64,000 nucleotides of DNA from Daphnia carinata. Lineage: Eukaryota > Arthropoda > Branchiopoda > Diplostraca > Daphniidae. The notes below the pieces were generated by a model. The model made no database searches, was not told the origin of the DNA, and saw nothing but the letters and a program-made list of their open reading frames with translations. The stretch spans positions 12,522,971-12,586,970 of the forward strand of contig NC_081333.1 of the NCBI RefSeq assembly GCF_022539665.2. Direction: 5' to 3'. Shown here in pieces: positions 27,823-38,673 of this stretch (positions are counted from its first letter, which is position 1; every line of letters starts with the position of its first letter). The translations under genes and the position numbers were made by a program.

Positions 27823-29100
27823 ATGACCCTAGATGATGAAAAGGTTTCTGTCCAGCGTTTCGTGTTAAGGTGCAATGTTTCGGCGTGTTACCAGGAACTT
27901 TCCAACAAGACAGATCAACCTTGGATAACTGTTTGTGGGCACATTTTCTGTGTGTCCTGTGGTTTGGCTGAACTAGGAAAACTTCCAGCCATTTGTCCTA
28001 TTTGTTGTCATCAATTGACAAGCCCATTTGATATCATTCAGTCTGAACTGAATCCTCCGAGTCACTTTGTTGAGGTAAGGTTTAATAATTTGTTAGCCTA
28101 ATTTTGTTAATTGCATCATTTTATCCAAATGAGAGAACTGAATCTACAGTTCATGCGTTGGAAGATATCAAATACTTTTCAAACTACAAATAACTTTTTA
28201 CACAGATGGTTTTGATGGGACTCAATCCTAATGATTGCCTTGAAGCAGCAAGAAGAGGAATATCATTTTGGCAAAGCCAATCTATCTTGCAACTGAACAG
28301 CTCGGAAAATAACGTTGAAAATACTCGTTCGCAGATCATGGAAATGCAGAGTCACTACGAGGACAAAGTTGCAATGATGAATCGCGAGATTTTCACCCTG
28401 AGAGAGGAATGCCAACGTGAGTCAAGGCGTAAAAGCTTTCACGTAATGCAAATATAAACAAATAAAAAATTCAGCTAAGCCAGTCAGCTATTTTGTATTG
28501 GAAAACAAGTAGACTTCATATTGTGTTAAGTTTTACGAATTTTATTGCAGTGTCATCCAAAAGATTCTGTCCACTCTACATAAAACGTTAAGTTATATAA
28601 TTTAATTGGTAACTGCGTATTTGCAACCACGAGCCATGACGGTTAGGGGCTTAGTGTCATTCTTGGAACTAGTTCTTTTAAAAACTAATTTAAACAGCCA
28701 GTCTCCGGCAGTGATTAGTTCCAGAAATTTTCCTGCTGATACATTTAAACAAATATAGAATTTCTGTATCAAATTTATCTTGAATTTTGATTTTTTTTTT
28801 CAGGTTTAAAAGAGGAAAATTCTAAATCGCAGCATCACAAAGCACCAGTTGTAGCAGATCATCCTACTTTGAATATCCATGAGCAACAGGTATATAGAAA
28901 TTCTAGAAAGTACGATTGACATAATTACTCATTGACGAATATTCTAGAAGGCGGTAGCCGTCACCACAGTCAGCACGATCGGTACGGGAACTGTTAAAAA
29001 ACAATCGTACCCGCGGCCGTCAATCCCACTGCAGCATGTACGACCAACATCTTCACGCAATGACAGCCTACCGCAAAGACAGTTCCTTGGCAAATTCTAG
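27823..29100 (+). CDS. CCNB1IP1: CCNB1IP1/HEI10-like RING E3 ligase
   Basis: Four exons, 27823-28074, 28206-28416, 28804-28889 and 28948-29100, give 233 residues. The N-terminal part (about 14-60) is a variant RING: CNVSACYQEL, then WITVCGHIFCVSCG and ICPICCHQL. Next comes the family's conserved segment MVLMGLNPNDCLEAARRGIS-FW, which aligns well with vertebrate CCNB1IP1 just after its RING. A coiled coil follows (about 105-155), then a basic Ser/Pro-rich tail. HEI10 proteins are E3 ligases that mark and limit meiotic crossover sites along the synaptonemal complex. The first ATG opens directly into the RING and no upstream in-frame ATG was seen. It converges on the carbonic anhydrase gene on the other strand. 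Family call is strong from RING plus the second motif together. Confidence 0.82.
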
Positions 29101-30609
29101 AACTAGTAAGTGTAATTTCCTTGCTTATCCGGGTTGAAGAAAATAATTCTTAGTTTCGTTCTTCGATACAAGTGCGCTTAGTATAATTTATTCCAATTAA
29201 GGCGTTGCGTGTATGTACGTTTCGCAGATTCGGCTGTAGGCCACGGCCGAATCGGTTTTTTACAACAATTTCCTGGGACCAAAGAGAATGCAAAAAAAAA
29301 AAAAAGAAAACCAATGCCCTTCACGTAACCTTCTTCTATCCGGTCAGAAGCGGTTTGAGTCTTTTCATCTTCCTCACGCGGGTGCTTTGTTACGTTACAT
29401 CAACATCTAGTTGTTTTTTGTATATCTCGATCAACACCGAGATAAACAAATTGTTATGTTGCCAGCTTTCCTAAGCTATTTCATACAGTACTGATCGTTC
29501 CTTTGGTAAAACTGCCCGGCACCGGTCAAAGGTCGACACATGACTTGGCTGATAAGAAATTAGGTTTCACAATTGATTTCACAAGCAAAGACTTATCTTT
29601 TCCTGGCTATTGTAGTATTGTTACTGAAAACTAAATCGAAAAATTTTTGGTAACTTGACGATCAATCACTGACTCATATGCCGGATATTACGGTTAGAAT
29701 AATAAAAGTGGTTGCCAGGCAAATTTTTATCAACAACACATGAAAATATTGAGTTTATGACAACAGAGCGGATCTTTAAATACGTCTTTTAAAAGAAAAA
29801 CCGCAACCAGCGGAAAAGAAACTACGTCGTAGTTCACTTAGACATTCGGGAAATCCTGTTTTTTCTAGTTTCTTTCTTTTTTTAAGTAAATATCTAAAGA
29901 AAAAAAATTAAATTAAAAGGAACAGTTTCGTCCTTGCCTACGTGTTTGAAAAGAGAAACAAAGACGTAAACAAAGATCCTACGTGCTGATATAAAGTGAA
30001 AACAATCCCAAAATCGTCTTGTCCACCATATTTAGAAGTCACGTGAAATTTGTAATCAGGAAGTCCTTGTTGTTCCTACTTTCTTATGATGCATTAGCAA
30101 CCAGTTCGGCTTCGTGCCTGCGGTTTTATTGCATCACTTGTTTACTATCTTTAGCAATTGTAAAAGTAATTTCATCAAGTCAAAAAAAAAAAGGAAAACA
30201 TATAATTCGAAAAATTTATTAAAATGTAAAGTGAAAATGAATCCCCTGTACAAATCTCTGATGCCCAATTGCATAGTAATTGAGAATCAACGATTTACGA
30301 CAATCAAAGCCTTATATAAAAAAATGTTGGCATAGTCAACACCTGAAGACGGTTCTTCTCCGGCATCATTTGCTGGGGATAATACATACACATAGTGAAT
30401 GGCTTTACAGGGAAATTTTTCCGGATAAATGTGACGATTATAAAATAGTAAATTCTACGGCGATAGTTACATCTGATATTCCCATATGACGAAAAATAAA
30501 TGACAGTGGGGTAAATAATGCAAACCGATGTCCTTCCCGAACCAACCGATAAAGATTCCCACTTCTTTTTTTCTGATTTTCATATAACTGCGATAATGAT
30601 GCGAAGGCT
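29101..30609. other. Spacer between two convergent genes, no gene
   Basis: About 1.5 kb between the stop of the RING gene and the stop of carbonic anhydrase. It must contain both 3' ends. I see no coding exon. It is AT-rich with A runs near 29291 and 30182. Confidence 0.5.
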
Positions 30610-32219
30610 TTAAAGGTATCCAAGACTGACTACTCGCTGCTCAACCGACAAGGGTGGACGGTAGTTGTTTAGGATTCTGTGTTCACCGCTGGGCTGAGTA
30701 CAGCCACCTTTTTTCATGGACATCATCTCGCGGAAAGATTCCAACTAAAACCAAGTACAAAGATTTATTAGGTTTTCTGTTTGAGGGAGTTTGTAGATAT
30801 CAAAATTGTACCTGCTCGTGCGACACTTCGATGGGATCAACGAATACAATCCAAATGACACACTCGTTGCAAGGCGGAGTAGTCAGTGATCCCAGATATG
30901 TGTAATACGCACCTTTCTCTACAGAAAGAAACAAACCATTCATCAACTGATCTAAGAATGAGAAAATTTACAATAATTTTACCTGGAAGAAGCTTATTTG
31001 GATCCAAAGTGTTTTTGAAAGGCACACATTCTTCCTTGTGCTTGATATCACATGTAAGTTCACAAAGTTTGTTCAGCTCCGGGTTTTCTTTTCCTACCTA
31101 AATTATAAAAAGGACATCATTAATCAACAGCTCAAAACGTCCGTGCAATAACTTAATTTACTTTAAGAAAAACAGCCAAAACTGCCAGCCCGTCTCCGTA
31201 TTTGAGGGCCTCGTTGAAGCTTCCGTATTTGGTATTCCAATTGACGAAATGAATTTCAGCTCCATACGATTGGCCATTAACAAGATGTTCCGATCCAACG
31301 TGATCATTCTCTCCCCAATGACAATGGTACTGAGCGAGTTCATATTCGTGCGACAATGGACCTCCAGACAAAGTGGCCCCTGCAGTGGGCACGTGAGCCT
31401 TCCAACAATATCCGGTATTGAGTAATTCAATCGTTTCCTTCGGATAATTCCACGTAAGTCGCTTAATGTTCAAACGCGGATCCAAACGAACTTCGTCGGT
31501 ATGAATATCAATCTGAAAATATCAAAGAGTTAATAATCTATTAAAAATTCAACATGCAACAACGTTTCTTACCGGTGATTGACGATGGCCGGGAGCGTGA
31601 AGAAAGTGTTTGGCCGTATACGAGTGTGGACCTAACGGGGACAAAACAAAATAACAATATGAAATACAATGAGTCATTGATTTACTGACCAACTTGTCAT
31701 ACACAATCAACATCCCTTTCTTTTCGTAAATTTCTTTTTCGATAAGATGAAAGACGCAGTCTTTACTGTAGTACAATACTATCATGTGACAGCACTCAAG
31801 GGCAAAAGGGGGTTGACAACCCCATTAGAAAAAAGGAGAAAGTCGAAAATTGCTTTAGGGCAAGCCCCAAAAATATGGTTTTACGCTTTTTACGTTAAGA
31901 GAAAGTTTTGTGTACAACGAGTCCATTGAACTCGAGATAAACCACGTGCACTACATTGCTACTCACGACCTAAAATGGTTACAGGCCGTTGGCCCACCTC
32001 CTTTTACACAACGGTAAATACAGCAATTGATAAATCTTCGTATAAGAATGGAGTCACTTACCACATCCACAAAACTTCTGAACCGACTGAGATAAAAGCT
32101 CAATAGATTCCGGAACACAGATGCACCTGCAATGATGTCACAATTTGATCAGAACATATCCACTAAAAACATCTGTCTGGTGTGATGTTAACTTACCAGT
32201 CACCGACCGTCCAGACCAT
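30610..32219 (-). CDS. Alpha-class carbonic anhydrase
   Basis: Seven minus-strand exons: 32219-32197, 32126-32062, 31631-31573, 31512-31162, 31097-30983, 30918-30812 and 30744-30610. They give about 284 residues. The enzyme interconverts carbon dioxide and bicarbonate using zinc. The three zinc histidines are present in YHCHWGE (two) and EIHFVNWN (one), and the active-site threonines in SLTTPPCNE. The end reads [18 protein letters not shown] and LGYL. There is no signal peptide and no membrane anchor, so it is probably cytosolic. The N-terminal 29 residues, from the first two small exons, lack the usual tryptophan-glycine-tyrosine start of this family, so those two exons are less certain than the rest. 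Promoter and leader should lie just beyond 32220. Confidence 0.85.
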
Positions 32220-35200
32220 TTAATAAACTTTTAAAAATTTAAACGCAAGAAATTAGAAAAATTGCTTTGTATGTTTACGCTCTGCGCGCTGCTTTGTAAC
32301 TAAACTTGCCCGTCGTTCCCCCCACAGCTTTATAGTCTCTACTGTTCGTTTGGAAAGCCTCAAGCGGAGCACGGGGGGAGGGGAGAGGAAAAAAAAATGC
32401 TTATCGTTGATTGGCTGCTGTCGAAAGCACATGGCTGACTTCAAAGCACATGCAAGGCACATGGCAACAGTGCGAGAAACGTACGCATAGGAAACATACA
32501 GCTGTTTCGTAATACTTGTCAGTCGAAGGGCGGTATTTCCAGAGAAGGAAAACAACTACTGTTGAGGAGCTTGAAAGAGAGAGGTGTTCCGTACCAAGAT
32601 GTCGGATGGTACCAGGCACGAAGAATAAAGTAAGGTCTTTTATTTTTATTTTTCAAGAAAAAACCCCGATGAACTCCTCCCATGCACGTAATTCCCCACC
32701 TGAAGCACCGTCGTGATTATCCTTTTGGCAAATGTTCAAGTCTGGAGGGCAACCACAGGCACTGTGTCGTACCACCTCAAACACACATACTGTATGCAGA
32801 TGCTTTTAAAAAGTGTGCATGGTGTCGTTTATTATTGCTTTTTCCCATTTTGGATAGCAACTGTTTACGTTGACCCACTCACGTCCACAATATTACGTGA
32901 TAACCCGAGTTATGTTCGTCTATTGCAGACAAATGTATTATTTTTGCAGTTTTTGACAAAATGTTTCATTCCGTTATGTAAAGACACAAGGGCAGCAGAA
33001 AAGAGAAGGTTTCAGTATGCAAATGGCGGAAGCAGAAGAGACGAAAAAAGAATAGTTCAAGGATGTTCTTAAGTTGTAGATGGATCTTGGAAATGCAGCA
33101 TGATGGAGTTTGCACCCATACTGTTATTCATGTTCGTACCCAAAGTTCGAACGATTAGATGTTTTATCAACCAATTGATACCGCTTGATAACTATGTCAC
33201 ATGATTTTTGTAAACTGACAAAATATTTGGCACCTTTCGATTTTATCTCAACGAAAGTTGCACCACCTGAAATTGCTGCACGTTGTCGGATATTACTTAT
33301 AATTTTGTTTTATCAATGGGACAAATTAAACACAAATTAAATAATATCAAGTCCCGACCAAATTAAATAAGAGAAAATGTAACGTTGTGCATGTAATTAA
33401 TTTACACTTGATTGGCAATCAATTTAGGTATCCCTTAAGGCCAAAATTTAATAGTTCTGCGAATGCACGTGTAATTTCTGCAGCACTTCAAGGTCAGCAA
33501 CTGTATTTAATGCGAAATGTACTTAACTTTAACATGAAAATGAATTCAATGTCATTTTAAGCATTCCCCTCCTCTTCTTTGTCTAGGCGCTGAAGCTGAG
33601 AAAACGCTTTATTTCGATTCCCGGGAAACAGTTGATTTGAAGAATTGCCAAAACGATGTCAAAGCATATGAGCCAAATTAAAAAGCCATTTTCCACTCAT
33701 CCTATTTTTCTCATGTAAGTTATTTTTCCGTTTCAGCTAACAATGATCCATTTTGTAACATGAAGAAAACACGATAGCTGCGTTGTGTGATTCGCTACAT
33801 CCGGTGCTTTAATTGTATTGACGGAGAAAATGAATCATCCGGTGGTGCAGATATTGCTGGAACGCGGACATGGTTATGCATATATCAACCTGCATTACAA
33901 ATACTAACTTCGTATTTGTTTTATTTTCCCCCGCGAACGTCAACGGATGCCTGCTGATCTCATCAAGAAGGAAAACAACAACCGGTGTTCATTCTTTTTG
34001 TAGTGGAAACCGGAGATTCATCTCTAGACAAAATCTCATTCGCCGTGAAAAATATCTGTAAAAACAAGTCGTGCGGGAGCAACTATCAAGTTAAGGTCTT
34101 TCCCTTCCCCCTGAAATGTAAAATGGGACAACGGGCAAAGCCAGACTCCCTTGCCTTCGCATCATACACGAGTTTCGGAAAGTTCTAGAACTCTGGACTC
34201 GACAGGCGCGGTAAATTGCCCGGAGGGGAACCAAGCGCATACCAACGTGAATGAGTCTGCAAGCAACGGCAGAGTGAACGCGGTTAAAACCCCATTGAAG
34301 GCCCCCCCCTACCTCGTCCCCCCTCCACCACAGTGCACTCCCTAAAAAGGGGGGAAAAACAAGTTTTTGGTTAATGCAACTTCGCAATATTAAATAGCTC
34401 TAGGGCTTCTCATTGTTGAGTCATCTATCTACCTTGTGAATTGCATTGAGCCAATGTTTTTATTTCCCGCTGCTACGCTCTGAATTGTTTTAGGACAAAC
34501 CGCAAATGTTCGATTAAATTAAGCCACTCATCGTTGCAACATTTTTGCCGCTCTTTCGGTACTATTATATCATAGTAACTCAGCAATTCTTAAATATTCC
34601 TATGAGAGGCGAATTCGAACCCCATATTTTGCCGCAACTGAGAAGATAACAACCAATGTATTAGGTTTAGTTTCTCAAGTCTGTCAATTTCTCAGGTGAA
34701 AAAACAAACAAAACAAGATAATGGATAGAGCCAAATATGCCGTACCAGTGAAGTTAGATCACGGGTTCGCATGAACGTAAATGAGCGCAACACGACCCCG
34801 AGGCAAAAATGAAAACCTACGACGTAGATTTGTTGCAGGTTACGCGATGTATCATGTGCCAAACGTAACAACAAGTGTTGGTTTCATCGAGTTCTTTGAC
34901 TTGAATAGATGATGATGAAACAAGTTATAGCCAAGGCACAAGGCAATAAATTTATATGAGAACGCCCTACTAATGGTATTCTATGAATGAATATCGAAGG
35001 TAAGAGAAATAGCCTACAAAAAAATCCTACTTTCAGACACTGTTTCTTCGGTACGATCGAACTCGGAATTGGCTTCGAGCTCTATATACACGTTTTCCAA
35101 CTTGTAAATGTTTTATCCATTTTACATTCTTTTGATTGTCTGTTGATTATCTGACAGTCCTTATAGTTACCAATGGCTGGCATTATCTGTTGAAGCTAGA

Positions 35201-36373
35201 ATATGAAACAACGCCCTTCGTTCGAACCTTGCCAAAAAGCTGTTCGACCTTCAATTTTTCTTTTGTATGACTGATGAGACGAAAAAGGGGAATTGAGTTC
35301 TACTTTCAGTGGACTTTAGACAAACAAGGGAAGTTGTTTACCATGTTGGAAAAGCCAGCGTGTCGCTATCAACACGTTAACCATTTGACAAGGATTTCGC
35401 GACTGCAGTGCCATCTAGAAGCTAAATCAACCACGAAACCGATCTACTTCCGCTTTCAAGGTTTTCACAACCAATTCCCAACTATCACTACATCATTCAA
35501 CTGACATTTATTTTATCGCAATATTTACAAGCAAATGAAGCCCAGAATTGCCCTAGTCTAGTATTTCTTCCGATGGCGGTACTTCATTTCCATGAAGCGC
35601 CTTAATTTTCAAACAGAATTTGTTTGTAGCTCAGGGTTCCAATACTTATTTGCAATATAATCTCATAGCATTATTCATGTAACGCGCATAGAAAACAATG
35701 GCCAAGGTTGCTAATGTTACGGAAATAACCAGAGAATCTGCTTTAGGAAATGCTATTTGGGTTTATTACCTTCTCGGCTGATAACGGAAAGATGTAACCT
35801 TCAATTAAGGTTGGTCCTTCGGTTCTGTGTAGAACTGGCTATCATTGGGAGCTACAGTATTCCGAGTGTCAATTCTATCCTGATCACCATCGCGGAAGCG
35901 GAAATTCAAAACGAATAACAGGTCAAGGTGGTTGAATGGTCGGTATCGTGCCAAATCACTGATTTAATCATGGAGGTAGCTATAACTTTAACTGCATGGC
36001 CCCTTGAAGCAAGAGGTATATATTTCATTTATGGAAATATCACGCTAACCACTTTTAAATCCTAGTATGTTTATAAATTATTTTTAGGGACGACACGTCA
36101 AATTTAACTGAGCGTAATGGCCAGAGTTAAGAGAATTAATATTCAGAGGTAAATAAAAACATATGAGAAATTAATCATGTCCATCATCCTGTCGTCTGAA
36201 TTGTAACGTGATACAGCTGTTATTGCGCGAGTTTTTTTCTCAATACCTAAGTTAAACTTGCACCATTGCAAGAAGCTCCTGAAAAAGGTGACAGAGGAAA
36301 CAGTGGCTTTCAGGATCACCGATACTCTGGCGACTAAAAGTCGTTCGAATGTCAATTCCAGAATTCTGGAATT
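32220..36373. other. Long spacer, one exon-like segment, no supported gene
   Basis: About 4.2 kb upstream of carbonic anhydrase. The only coding-like piece is at 33587-33681 (listed separately). Other open frames are short, lack motifs and overlap each other on both strands. Small C-runs occur near 34300. I see no tRNA, rRNA or clear transposon. Confidence 0.45.
33587..33681 (+). other. Orphan exon-like segment with stop
   Basis: A pyrimidine-rich tract ending in TCTAG (33586) is followed by about 30 open codons ending in TAA at 33681, read in the third frame. The peptide includes EAEKTLYFDSRETVDLKNCQ. The acceptor is good, but I could not find an upstream exon that joins it, and I do not recognise the peptide. 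It may be the last exon of a small or decayed gene, or chance. Confidence 0.2.
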
Positions 36374-36590
36374 GGAAAAACTAGTGGTATACCGGCGCTG
36401 GTAAATTAACAAAATTTTTTATCAATTTCACCTTAGTATCCATATAATGTTCTTTGATACAGAGTCCAAAATGGGTTGAAAGCCGGAAATTTCAACATTT
36501 CCTACCTCCGACAATTATTTCCAATGGTATCGATCTAAAGGAATGGTGTGAAATCACCCAGTTTACTGTAGCGCACTGGCGCTTGGGTTT
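36374..36590 (+). pseudogene. Relic copy of ASCC2 exons 1-2
   Basis: This segment repeats the end of ASCC2 exon 1 (GKTSGIPAL), the whole first intron and most of exon 2 (PKWVESRKF, LPPTIISNGIDLKEWCEITQ), which lie at 38716-38940. Across the first 103 bases of exon 2 I count six differences, and the intron is also alike, so this is a DNA-level duplication and not a retrocopy. After EITQF the copy diverges and reads into a stop at about 36606. There is no in-frame ATG upstream before a stop. It is about 2.3 kb upstream of the real exons in the same direction. The copy is very likely non-functional. Confidence 0.8.
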
Positions 36591-36606
36591 ATTAATTCGG
36601 GCTTAA

Positions 36607-38510
36607 GATTTTTTTCGGCAAACATTAACAGTCATCGGAATTGGTTGAATATCACAGAATATACTCAAAATTGATCTCAGTTGAATGAAATGAAGTTGAA
36701 TCAGCATTTTGAGTAATGGTGGTGGCTTTCTCTCCCACCGTCGTCTTGTACGATACAACTGAAGCCATTCTCATGTTTTTCAGCAGGCCAATAAATGGTA
36801 GCCTTATTTATTCGGGTCCTCTGAAGAGCTTCGCATACGACACTGTTTCTATATAGAAGGGCGACATGGCGGGAATGAAACGACGTGGAAATTTGCCATG
36901 CCGCATTTAAAAAAGAAAAAGCGCCTTCTAATCGTTTCTCTGTCCCCCGAAGTCATGGGGTTCCGTTTAGCGTGATGTGGTTGCGTTCACCTTCGGAGTC
37001 AGCACACACTTCTCTGTTGGATGTCATCAGTTGAACCTGAAAATCCAATTGACTACTGTTTGTGCTTGTTGTTGATCGCAGTTGGCTTCTTCTCGTCTTC
37101 GCTACTAAACTCCAATTCGTCGTCGTCGTCCTCTCTTCGTCGTTAAAGACGTCGATTGTCGTCTGGTTATCGATTTTCGGTAACACATTCATCAAAATCT
37201 TTTCTCCCTGTTATAATGAAAGCGAAGAAGTTATCGTTATCATTCTGAAAATTATTTCCTGGAATTGAATAACAAGAGTAAGCGCAAACAAAGGCGGTAT
37301 AAAGCCTAGGCTATAATTGGCTATTAACCTACTTCAAAAAGAAGGTGAAAAACTGGGTAACTTATTTTAAATCAACGAATACTAGCTGGCTCACAACAGA
37401 TCATGTTACGCAACACGTAATAAGACGTAAACTTATTAACGGTTGACTTGTCGTATCCTGTGAAGTTGCTTGATGCTATTAGGTTATGCCGTTTGCTTTT
37501 AAATAGTAAAATGGGTATAAGTTCGTACATATTATTCCATATAGGCTTCGTATAACGAATATTGTTCGGATTTATTGAATAGATTTCGCTGGGGCGTACA
37601 TTACCGGTTACAACATAATGGACGTGCGCACGGATGGTAACATTTTCAGCTCCTTTTTGCGTAGTAACCTAGATTAAACTTTGGGTTTGGAAAACGTTAT
37701 TAAATGGTAGAATTCGATGAGCTGTAATACCTTGTTTCAAAAATGGAACCATTTTGGATTCGCCCTTTAACTTTGAGGTAAAAAATATAAATATATAAAA
37801 AAGGGACGGGGCTTGTTCGTGTAACTTGAATCGCAACAGTTAGTTGCCTACCGTAGTGTGAGCGTAATAGTCGCCACAGGATCCCTTGAGTTTACCGGGT
37901 TTCCCCCACCCGGCTCTCAGCAGTTACCTGACCCCGTTGAATCTGAATCCTTGCTGGATCTAACAGACCGAACTGTTCTCACATAGTCACGTGGATGGGG
38001 GACCATCCATCACAGAAATGATCATCGACAATTCCGCATCTGTTTCCAGAACTAGGCCATCCGGACGCTCAACAGACCTAGCCAGCACCATGACGCTTAC
38101 CACGACTCACATGCAACACAATGGAACCAACTGCTTGTTCAAGCCGGCTGCATGACTAGAATGTCTAATGAAAGGTACTGTGCGAGCAGATCTCTCTTCC
38201 AGCGCACCATGTTTCACTCTACATTCAGTCGCCTATTGTACTAAGGAAGGATCCTTAGTCACTAACTTGCCCCGATCCAATTAGAAGGTGTTTTAACAAC
38301 GTTAATATACCGTGAAACGCAAGGGTATAAAAGCGTTGCTGCTGAAATCGTCACTATGGCAGTCAAAAAGGGGAAGAATATAATTTTGGAAGTACATTAA
38401 AGTAAAATGAAACAATGAACTGTATTCACTAACTTATATTCCTTTTGTCCGCAAAAAAACACCAAAAGAATATATTGATCTCCAAATTCATAAAACGACT
38501 TTTAATTGTG
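36607..38510. other. Spacer between relic and ASCC2, no supported gene
   Basis: This 1.9 kb separates the relic exons from the real gene. The part 37850-38240 is richer in GC than its flanks and contains no long open frame. It could be a decayed mobile element fragment, but I see no terminal repeats or protein motifs to support that. Confidence 0.35.
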
Positions 38511-38512
38511 TC

Positions 38513-38563
38513 GGGGGGCAATAGACAAAATGCTATTACCCCCCGGATTCTGGGGGGCAATAG
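38513..38563. repeat. Three copies of a G6-CAATAG word, one inverted
   Basis: GGGGGGCAATAG occurs at 38513-38524 and 38552-38563. Between them, at 38533-38544, is CTATTACCCCCC, the inverted form with one mismatch. The first two can fold into a 12-base-pair hairpin with an 8-base loop. It lies 110 bases before the ASCC2 start codon. Confidence 0.85.
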
Positions 38564-38673
38564 ATTTTTCCCTTTTCTTAATGCTCGTCTGCTGTTCACA
38601 AATAAACAATCATAGTTTTCCTCACTACAGCGATCCACAGGCTTAAAGAGAACCGTTGTTTCAATCAGTGAAA

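Noticed and set aside
37850-38240. Possible mobile element fragment
   Set aside because: GC-richer than its flanks, but no terminal repeats, coding motif or target duplication could be seen.
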